A stretch of DNA of 64,000 nucleotides, from NCBI GenBank assembly GCA_910589415.1, contig OU342634.1:23247144-23311143 (forward strand). The letters run 5' to 3'. The position numbers were made by a program, and so were the translations under genes. Positions 50,929-59,599 of this stretch are shown here, piece by piece; position 1 is the stretch's first letter, and each line of letters begins with the position of its first letter. Source of the DNA: Malachius bipustulatus (lineage: Eukaryota; Arthropoda; Insecta; Coleoptera; Melyridae). The notes beneath the pieces were generated by a model. The model saw only the letters and a list, made by a program, of their open reading frames with translations. It did no database searches and was not told the origin of the DNA.

Positions 50929-51130
50929 AAGAAAACAGAAGGCAAGTATACTCAATGATTAATTCATAAAAGAGTGAATTGCAGGTCAATGAGTATAAAG
51001 CACATAGAGTGCAATTACTAGCCTGTTAGGTGGGTTCGGAGAATTACTCCATCGCCCATAACAGTTGTCATGCTGGCAGTGCCCGAAACTCCAATCGAGA
51101 GGAGCTTCCAATATCCAACAGCAGAGCCTT

Positions 51131-51207
51131 CCAGAGTACCAAATCAAGCACAGACACGTGTTTCGTTCTACTAGAACTCATCAGTGTGCTGCATCTGGAG
51201 TGTCTGG
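51131..51207 (-). ncRNA. hammerhead ribozyme, type I, left arm
   Basis: On the minus strand: CUGAUGA (51084+100 numbering: 51184-51178), stem II GUUC/GAAC (51177-51174 with 51168-51165) with loop UAGUA, GAAA (51164-51161), palindromic stem III CACGUG (51160-51155), then UC (51154-51153). Stem I pairs AGCACA with UGUGCU, with an outer CCAGA/UCUGG helix (51207-51203 and 51135-51131). All core bases are consensus. The predicted cut is between 51153 and 51152. Stem III has no loop as a monomer, so activity probably needs a dimer or tandem transcript. Confidence 0.85.
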
Positions 51208-51839
51208 AGGATGCTGTCGGATGAACGGACGTTGGGCCCTCTTAAGCCAAGAATTAACACGGATCTCCGTGTGGTGTAAATAGAGCGACCTTTAGCGGTT
51301 AGTTCAAAGAACTAACCGTGAGTTCATTCTAAGTTAATTGCAGTTTCAGACACTACCAAAGCCGGTCGATGACAATCGAATAATGAAGAAAACAGAAGGC
51401 AAGTATACTGCAATTACTAGCCTGTTAGGTGGGTTCGGAGAACTACTCCATCGCCCATAACAGTTGTCATGCTGGCAGTGCCCGAAACTCCAATCGAGAG
51501 GAGCTTCCAATATTTGCATGACAACTTTTATGGGCGATGGAGTAATTCTCCGAACCCACATAACAGGCTAGTAATTTGCACTCTATGTGCTTTATACTCA
51601 TTGACCTGCAATTCACTCTTTTATGAATTAATCATTGAGTATACTTGCCTTCTGTTTTCTTCATTATTCGATTGTCATCGACCGGCTTTGGTAGTGTCTG
51701 AAACTACAATTAACTTAAGGTGAACTCACGGTTAGTTCTTTGAACTGACCGCTAGATGTCGCTCTATTTACACCACACGTAGATCCGTGTTAATTCTTGG
51801 CTTAAGAGGGCCCAACTTCCGTTCATCCGACAGCATCCT

Positions 51840-51916
51840 CCAGACACTCCGGATGCAGCACACTGATGAGTTCCAGTAGAACGAAACACGTGTCTGTGCT
51901 TGATTTGGTACTCTGG
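51840..51916 (+). ncRNA. hammerhead ribozyme, type I, right arm
   Basis: CUGAUGA (51863-51869), stem II GUUC (51870-51873) and GAAC (51879-51882) with loop CAGUA, GAAA (51883-51886), stem III palindrome CACGUG (51887-51892), UC (51893-51894) with predicted cleavage after 51894. Stem I: AGCACA (51857-51862) with UGUGCU (51895-51900), plus outer CCAGA (51840-51844) with UCUGG (51912-51916) across an internal loop. Compared with the left-arm copy, the loop II first base changed (U to C) while the paired stems are unchanged. Confidence 0.87.
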
Positions 51917-52084
51917 AAGGCTCTGCTGTTGGATATTGGAAGCTCCTCTCGATTGGAGTTTCGGGCACTGCCAGCATGACAACTGTTATGGGCGATGGAG
52001 TAATTCTCCGAACCCACCTAACAGGCTAGTAATTGCACTCTATGTGCTTTATACTCATTGACCTATAATTCACTCTTTTATGAA

Positions 52085-52098
52085 TTGTTGCTCTACTG
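52085..52098. repeat. target-site duplication, right copy
   Basis: TTGTTGCTCTACTG directly after the last element base; partner of 50915-50928. Confidence 0.85.
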
Positions 52099-54518
52099 TC
52101 ATTTCAAGTTCCCAAGCGGTGCTTTCGTATACTAGGACTAGGTATAAATCACAGTAGTAAACATGTTTTCAGGAAATATTACAAAACTGATCAAACATTC
52201 AAACAATGTTTTGCATATTGCATATTTGAATATTTTGTATGCTAATAAGAAAATGATAAGCATAAATTTTATTACGACTCCCTTTTGACGGAGATAATTG
52301 TTTTTACATATTCATTGCCTAAAGTTGGATATCCCGATTTTGTAAATTTGATCCTGCTCATTGTTCATACATGCAAAATATATTTGTTATTGTTTACAGG
52401 ATTAATCCTGAAATTGAGATCCTCGTGGTACAAGTAATACTTTTTTAGTTGCTACTTGCAAACAAACAAGGATGAAATGAGCTTACCGGTTCGGGTTAGA
52501 CAGCTCGTCGACGAGGATGTTCATCGTGAGTATGTAAACAATCGGTTTTAACAGGATTTGTATAATCCAAAATTTAATAAATACCCCTTAGAGATATCCC
52601 CTAGAGAAATTTGTATATAGCATCCTGACGGAGGCAAAATCACAATTCAGGTTGAGACTGGAAATATCTTGGTTATTTTTACCCCTAAATTCCAAAACAA
52701 AATGACATATTACGCAACAAGCTTTTAAAGGAGTCCATAAATTCATTAGATATTATAATATTTTGGTTTTTTTAAAAGTTTACACCTGTTAGATATATTA
52801 AATAATTAAATAAATAAATAAATAAATAAATTTTAATTTTTAAATAAAAACGACTTATTTACTTATACCTATCTACGAAATATAATCAATTAATTTTCAA
52901 CAATAAAAAAGATATGGCTAAAATAAGACATTAAAATTTTTCAGTTCTTTAAGCATATTTCAGTAAAGGCTGAATTTTTCAAAAATTTAGTTCCCGATTC
53001 TTAAATAAGCATCAAATTGGGCCCAACTTTTCCCATTCAACCGATTCTGTATCTGGCAAAATAAGAAAGTTGCCCATATTGGGAGATAGATTTTGAGAAC
53101 CCTGTATACACACTAAAGGTTATGAGTACAACCCATTTAAGTAAAAGGAAAAATGCCCATTTAGCTTGTTTTGATAATAATACTTGAATTAGAATGTTTA
53201 GTTAATATGCCGAGTTTATGTTTGAGTTTGTATTAAATTCTCTACTTTGTGTTTTCAATCAATGGAGGATAATGTTGTCATGACTGGGACAAAGCGATTA
53301 ATTAAACATTCAATTTGAGGTAAAGTTAAATCTCTAAAGCTCATCTCGTCATTCGGTTTAATTCCTTAACAGATGATTTTGTTAAACTTTTCATTGCATA
53401 ATTGAATATTGAAGAGTTCTCCATCAAAAATTTTTCTCGCTTTGGGCGCCTACATTATGGACTTTTAGTACTTAGATATTTAATAATAATAACACAAGCT
53501 AGCAACTAGTACTTAATTGAAGTTAAGTAACTTAAATTAGAGAAGCAATGAAATTTTTTGTTTTTCTGTGAAGTACAGAAAAATACAGTAGAAAGAACCA
53601 GCTTTTTCGAAAGACTTGGAATTAATGATTCTCTTTTAAAAGTTGTATGTACCTGTGATTACCGGCCATTTTAAACTGATAGGAAATTTAATTTATACGA
53701 TGATTGGTAAACGAAAAATAATCCAGGAAATTAAAAATGATTCAGCATTGACATTAAACTTATAGTCCCCCTTCTTTAAATTCTGGACCTAGTGAAATAA
53801 CTTCGAGACAGAAAATAAATTAAATAGCATAAATCTCACTACAATTTGACGTAAACTGATGTGTAAAATATAAAAAATGACGTGGTAGTCGCAGGTACAT
53901 GGGTGAAAAATAAAATATCAAACAACTTTTTTCTGTGACATTTTCCAAAATTTTGAAAACTACGGCCATATTTTGTAATTTTTCACCAAAAAAGTCAAAT
54001 TTGACAGTTTGTTATTAAAGACACGTGACAGGTGGTATGCATGTCATTTTTATCATTTTTAAAACACAAACTATTATAAGCGAAGTCAAAATTTTAGTAA
54101 ACCGAGAAGGAAAGAATTTTCCCACATGATACGTACTTTATGTGTGACACTGTATATTACGCATATTCAGGTACACATAAAATAATAATATTACAATAGT
54201 ATTCAGATGGAGAACCTCTTTCAAACAGGTAAGTCGTGCGCCATTGACATCTGCTTTCCCCTTACGTTTATTCCCCGCAGCCACTAGACGGAGCACAACT
54301 TATTAGGTATCTTCCCATTACGCACTGAACTATATGTTGTTCAATTTACGATTTCAGTGCGTATGAAGTAGTAGCGTATGTTAAACATTCTGCAAGTAAG
54401 CTCCGTGAATTATCATTGAATTCGAAAAAATAACAAAATGGATTTCATGAAAAAAGGTGAGTTACTTAAATTTTGTTTTATTTTTTAAATATTTTTTTCG
54501 TATTACTTTAGTATTTTA
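52099..54518. other. gene-poor interval with possible 5' exons near its end
   Basis: Nothing is recognised up to about 54200 apart from a (TAAA)n run near 52800-52835. At 54208 and 54438, short ATG-initiated stretches end at good donors (see findings). They are not firm annotations. Confidence 0.35.
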
Positions 54519-54520
54519 TA

Positions 54521-54922
54521 CAGGCTGTTAGGTAACTGGACAGTCAAAATGAAACGTCATATATAAAATCGTATTTCAAGCATAAAATAAAGAATTTTTT
54601 TTCAAGATTAGGCCGCGTTTAGGAAATATTTCCAAAATTGTATACTGAATGAAACATAAATAATTACCTACTTCTTTTTATTGCGGCCTTATTGTATTAC
54701 ATTTTTAGAGATATTTCCTAGCGAGGTTTTATACATAGCGTTCGATTTTGACTGTCCAGCTACAAAAAAATCAATTGCACAGCAGCCTTAGTTTAACATT
54801 TTTGGAAAAAATATTTCCTAAACATGACCTCATCTTGAAAACAGTTATGGTCGCTTTTATGTTCAAAATAAGATTTTATAACATGACGTTCTATTTTGGC
54901 TGTCCAGTTACCAAACACCCTG
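54521..54922. mobile_element. 402-bp palindromic element
   Basis: The left end is TA|CAGGCTGTTAGGTAACTGG and the right end CCAGTTACCAAACACCCTG (54922). The arms pair through GGACAGTCAAAATG / TATTTTGGCTGTCC and GAAATATTTCC / GGAAAAAATATTTCC. No ORF. The right-hand TA is not clean (GATA). Confidence 0.75.
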
Positions 54923-55882
54923 GATACTGGTACTTACAATATAAAAAACCAATGATTTTGTAGCCAAATGAAATAATTCGAAAAAAATACGATTTGACAA
55001 AATAAGATCATTGCTTTGAAATTTTTTGATTAAAAATATTTTTTGAATTTATTTTTGAATTTTGAAATTTTCTTTGAATGTTTCTGTTTTTTCAATAACT
55101 CAATAGAAAGTTCAATTCATATACCTACCTACTCGAAATCTTTAAGTCCAATAAATTTTAAATCCAATTAAAGAGGAATATAAAGAAAAGGGCAGCTGAT
55201 GCGAAAAATCGAAATATCTTTAGAAATATCGAATGATGCGCAAAATGTTGGTGTGCGACAGTTTCATTTTTGAGTGGTGTATCTATTAAAAAAATCACAC
55301 TATTAAAAAATATCGGGTGTCGGCGTGATGAAACCCTCATTGAAAATACGAATACAAAATACTATTTTACATAATTTTTATGAAAAAAAAAATAAAAAAT
55401 TCGGGGGAGAACCCCGGACCCCCTTTTTCTCTGGGGGATATTCCTTTCTCCCCAGACCTCCCGGAAGTTGCTCACAAAAATTGGTTATACTTCCAGAATT
55501 TTTTTCTAGGATTAATCCTTTTTTTTTGATTCACGTGGAAGCTGTCTACGTTTATTAAATATTCAGTTATTGTAAAAGATAACTTTTTTGCGTATGAGAA
55601 TGTAACTTGCAGAAAATTTGTAGAACAAAGTATTTATTGTTTATTTTCCAGAGTAAATGCGTGAAAAAATCGAAGTTAGTAGGTTAACAACATACAACAG
55701 ATGATATCTGCAATAATGAAACTCGCAGTCCGAATAGAGTTTTAAACTGTCGTCGACTCATTTCCAAAACATACACCACACGGAATTTATTATTCATTTA
55801 CCTACGCATTAGCACATTATCAAGGGAAACAAGTTTTACTAATGTTTAAAACCAGAATTTTAAACGAAACAATATGTATCTA
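54923..55882. other. gene-poor interval
   Basis: No gene. A C/G-rich patch at 55400-55470 (TCGGGGGAGAACCCCGGACC) can form a short hairpin and resembles low-copy repeat debris. Confidence 0.4.
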
Positions 55883-55884
55883 TA

Positions 55885-56769
55885 CAGGGTGGCCAATTAG
55901 TGCGACAAAGGTCAATATCTCCTGTACCATTAAAGATAGCGGAAAACTTTTTCCAAGAAAGTTATTAAGGGTTAAGAGATGCATCTTTTAAAATTATTTT
56001 CGACTATACAGGGTGCTCCATAAAGGCGGGACGGTAAAAAGTTCATGTTTTTTAAATGGGACGCCCTGTATATTTTCACATATTCTAATTCACCGTGAAA
56101 TTCTGTAGGTAGCAACACAATTATTTATGCACATTTTTGCAACGTTGCCAAATAGATTGGAAAATTCTTTAAATTTGTGAAAAAACATGGCTCAATGAAA
56201 TGTGTAATATTTTTTAACTTATAATAATTGGGAAAAAAATAGTTTTTTAAAGCAAAGAAGAATGTTGACAGGAGCCGTCTAAGGTAACATAGAATAATGT
56301 TTTTGTACAGGGTGTTTTCTATGGGCGTGCCAACATTACGAACTTTAAACCTAATTTTCGTGATTTTCTTAAATGGAACACCCTGTATTTGATTACACTA
56401 TCTTGTAGGGATTTTAATCTCCTTTAACTTTTGTAAAGGTCTTCCTATGCCTATCTTTACCAATTTTGGTGGTATTTCAATTTTTATTTAAACTCTAGCA
56501 AAAAACTAGATGTTTTTCAACCTTTTCGCTTTTCTAGTCACCTGTAACACATAAAATAAAAACAAAATGTTGTAATTTTAAATAAAACGTCAATTTGGTA
56601 GTTTTCCCATTGATTTCCATAAATAATTAACCTCAAAACAATTTAATCATACTGGAGGATACATTCACAAAATACAAAAAAGTAACACAAAAAAAAGTCA
56701 CAAAAATATTTTAGCGACTCAAGTTTGCGGAAAATTTCTAAAATAAATTATTACGTAATTATTTGTTCA
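55885..56769. mobile_element. truncated copy of the mariner-like element (left arm plus transposase C-terminal codons)
   Basis: It starts TA|CAGGGTGGCC and follows 21679-22564 base for base, with about three differences (two substitutions, one base in an A run). It then stops abruptly about 19 bases inside the 3' end of the transposase ORF. The remaining gene and right arm are absent. Confidence 0.92.
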
Positions 56770-56979
56770 TTTTGGGATTTTCATAGTCAACTTTTCTTTC
56801 TCTTATACGGCCACCTTTTAGTGTATTTTTTAACAAAAAAATACACTATTGAGGACGACATCACTTTTCGAAAATCACCCAAACTCACCCATTGAAAATG
56901 AGCGGTATCCGTAACCGGTAAGTGTCTTTTTTTCTGGAATTGCGGGTTTTTTCGGGAACGACCTAGGAAACACTCTAGC

Positions 56980-57216
56980 GGTGGAGTGCTAGAACGTTAA
57001 TTACAGATTTGCCAGATAATTACTGATTTTAAAATGCCCTGTATTGTCAAAATGTTGGTCTGATATTGCTGGAAATAAACTGTACCCCCTTTTAGAAGAG
57101 TTAATTACTGATAAAATATGAAAGACCATTCAAAATATTCACCCTCTTTTCAGAATTTGCAATTTAAAATCAATAATTATCTGACAAATCTTTAATTAGC
57201 GTTCTAGCACTCCACC
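56980..57216. mobile_element. ~237-bp hairpin MITE
   Basis: The ends are GGTGGAGTGCTAGAACGTTA and its inverted partner ending CGTTCTAGCACTCCACC. The arms of about 65 bp pair with few mismatches (AGATTTGCCAGATAATTA against TAATTATCTGACAAATCT). CTAG lies beside both ends and may be part of the target site. No CAGGGTG termini, so this is a different family. Confidence 0.7.
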
Positions 57217-58614
57217 CTAGGTGTCTGAAAGTTGCACCGACCGAGTTGAAATTTGGCATGGACGAACCTTGGGACCCCCAAATACGACCTTTGAAAATGG
57301 GCCGGATCCGAGAATTTTAAGGCCTCTGTTCAGGGCCGTACTTCTTTTTACAACGTCTCAACTATAGAATTTGTTTCTCGGTAACGGTACATGGCGAAAA
57401 GACTCTGTTTGCACATTTACTTAGGGAAAGCACAGAGGTACAAACTTTATGAAGATCATTATTCGAAAAAATAATAGGTGAGCGGCAAAAAAATTTTTCC
57501 CCGCGCCAAGCATTTTGCGACGCTCCTCTATCATTTTTTGGCATGATTTCAAATTTTTTTCGAATTATTTTTCGACCCATCGAAAAAATAACAAAACAGT
57601 GCGATAGAGCCATTACCTACAAAAAAGGTAAATTTAGTTTTTTTCCTGAAACGTCGGGAAAACTTTCAAAATCGGCAAAAAATTCGGCAGGCCATTCCGA
57701 CTGTTTCCCGCGTCGGACATTTTATCTTCCTGTATTTTCTCAATCGTGATCTTCTTTTCAATTTTTTTTTTTCAACATATAATTTGAAGTCTTATCTTCA
57801 TTTTGTCTCGCATATATGGGCACTTTTAACGAAAAATTAAAAATTTCCTCGCCAATAGAAAATAAGCTTACACTTTTTTTTAATTATTAAATCGATGGAA
57901 TTTATTTTTTATTTATTTTTCGCATTCAATTATGAATGATTCTAAAAATTAGAAAAGCAATCGCAACGACAATCAATTCACCTACATGCGGGTGAAAAAA
58001 GTTTTAAAATTGGTCTTTTAATAACGAAAATATGACAAGTTTAAAAAGCAATTTTTATTAAAAAACTGGTAGCCTGGTTTATCGGTACCTGCCAAGCAAT
58101 CTGACGTAATACCTATACCTGCTCAGCACTATGAAATTCAAATGGCAGCGTGGCGGAGTGTGGTACGGTGTTCAAATCCAAGACAGGATTATTATTCTTT
58201 TTTCTAAGTACTTAGGTAGAGTTTTCTCAAAAGAAAATGCGTATTATTTTTTCATTATATTCATTCTAAGAAGAAATAGGAAGAAAATATTTATTATTGA
58301 ATCGCATAAAAATACACTATTTCTGCGATTGATGCGCAAGAAGGTATTTTTTCATGTTCTGAAAAAAACAAAAATCTATCACACTCAAAAATATATTTTT
58401 ATAAATAAAATTTTTAATTTTTTGAAAAAATAGTTTTTTTTTACCTAATGACGTTTATATGAGACGTATTTACCCAATGTAGTATTAATAACATTTATAT
58501 TACAAATATCACAATATTAAGGGCAGTCCCTGGTTATTTACAGTTGTAATAATAACAATAATAATATATTTCCTTCATTCCTTCCCATATTTTTTTATGC
58601 CTTATACAGGGTGT
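57217..58614. other. gene-poor interval
   Basis: Repetitive-looking but unidentified sequence; short ORFs are AT-rich and show no family motif. Confidence 0.4.
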
Positions 58615-58616
58615 TA

Positions 58617-59389
58617 TGTAATTGAATGTCAATTTTTAAGGGGATGATTTTTGGGCCCATTTTAAGAAGAGAACTTCATAAGAACGTATGTCCTAAGAGG
58701 CTTAACTTTTGAGATACAGGGTGGTAAAGTCTTGTTAAAATAAATCATTTTTTGTAATATCTGTAATACCGCTCTGGATATTTGAATGAAATTTAATAGA
58801 CAGGTATTATTCATCAAGAGGCATTTTTTTCATATACCACGTTTAATTTTATTTCCATTAGTGACGATGGTGCACGATCGTGCAGAATTTTACCGGCATA
58901 TTTTAGCAGACATTGATGGTACGCCACTGATTTCTGTTCAAATAGAAATCATTTTTGAAATCCCCATTCATTTCCAAGCAAATTTGTTTACTTGTTTTTT
59001 TTTTCAGGTCGATGCACGGTTTTCGCGTAAAAAAATAAAACCTGTTTCTCTACATGGTCACAAGATTATCGTTGAAATGACAATAAAAAAACATAAAAAT
59101 ATCCAGGTAAAATTCTGCAAGATGTGACTAGTGTGGAGATAAAAATGAAATGTGGTATACATGAAAAAATTCCTATTGATGAGTAATACCTTGTCTATTA
59201 AATTTCATTAAAATATCCAGAGCGTATTACAGATATATTATGAATTTTTTTTTTATTTTTAAAAACTTTACCACCCTTTATCTCAAAAGTTAAGACTTTT
59301 AGGACATACGTTCTCATGAAGTTTTCTTCTTAAAATGGACCCAAAAATCACCCCCTTAAATATTGACATTCAATTACAAAACAGCGTGT
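58617..59389. mobile_element. 773-bp TA-CAGGGTG palindromic element upstream of the NRF-6-like exons
   Basis: The left end is TA|CAGGGTGTTATGTAATTG. The right end is CAATTACAAAACAGCGTG|TA (59389), with two changes from the expected CACCCTG. Inverted arms of about 280 bp include matching GGACATACGTTCTCATGAAG-type and ATTTCATTAAAATATCCAG-type blocks. The right end lies 61 bases before the splice acceptor of the exon at 59451. Its internal ORF (58786-59127) is a by-product. Confidence 0.85.
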
Positions 59390-59450
59390 ATATTTTTGGA
59401 TTTCGTGTGAAAATAATTTTGTTAATAGTTTGTTTGAAAATATTTTGCAG

Positions 59451-59599
59451 ACGACAATTTATATCAGAGTTTGCCAAAAGTTTATCAATTGGACAATTTT
59501 AATGACTGCATGAAAGGACAAAATGTTTTCTGTAAGGCTATTGTCAAGTTACACCCTACTCAAGGACACGAGAATTCTTCTTTGTGGACAGCAATTCGG
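59451..59599 (+). CDS. NRF-6-like exon (NRF domain, first part)
   Basis: Acceptor TTTTGCAG|AC at 59450; donor CGG|GTATGT at 59599. Starts with two bases completing a split codon, so the previous exon must end with one extra base; ends in phase 0. Confidence 0.82.

Larger units (their letters stand above)
50929..52084. mobile_element. hammerhead-bearing inverted tandem-repeat element (Penelope-like/retrozyme-like, non-autonomous)
   Basis: 1,156 bp between 14-bp direct repeats. The left arm has a complete unit (50929-51385) and the start of a second (51386 to ~51515; both begin AAGAAAACAGAAGGC, 457 bp apart). The right arm repeats this inverted: a partial unit from 51661 inward and a 5'-shortened unit 52084-51662. 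Each full unit carries one hammerhead ribozyme. The ribozyme strand is minus in the left arm and plus in the right, so sense directions point outward from the centre. There is no ORF of its own. Tandem units with type I, short-stem-III hammerheads and variable-length target duplications are known features of Penelope-like elements and animal retrozymes; assignment to either is inference. Confidence 0.85.

Noticed and set aside
51030..52017. Several overlapping 64-84 aa ORFs on both strands
   Set aside because: They occur in equivalent forms in both inverted arms of the hammerhead element, including two frames at once, and overlap the ribozyme; they are by-products of the repeat.
58786..59127. 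113-aa plus-strand ORF near the NRF-6-like gene
   Set aside because: Lies wholly inside the palindromic element 58617-59389; its sequence is explained by the inverted arms.
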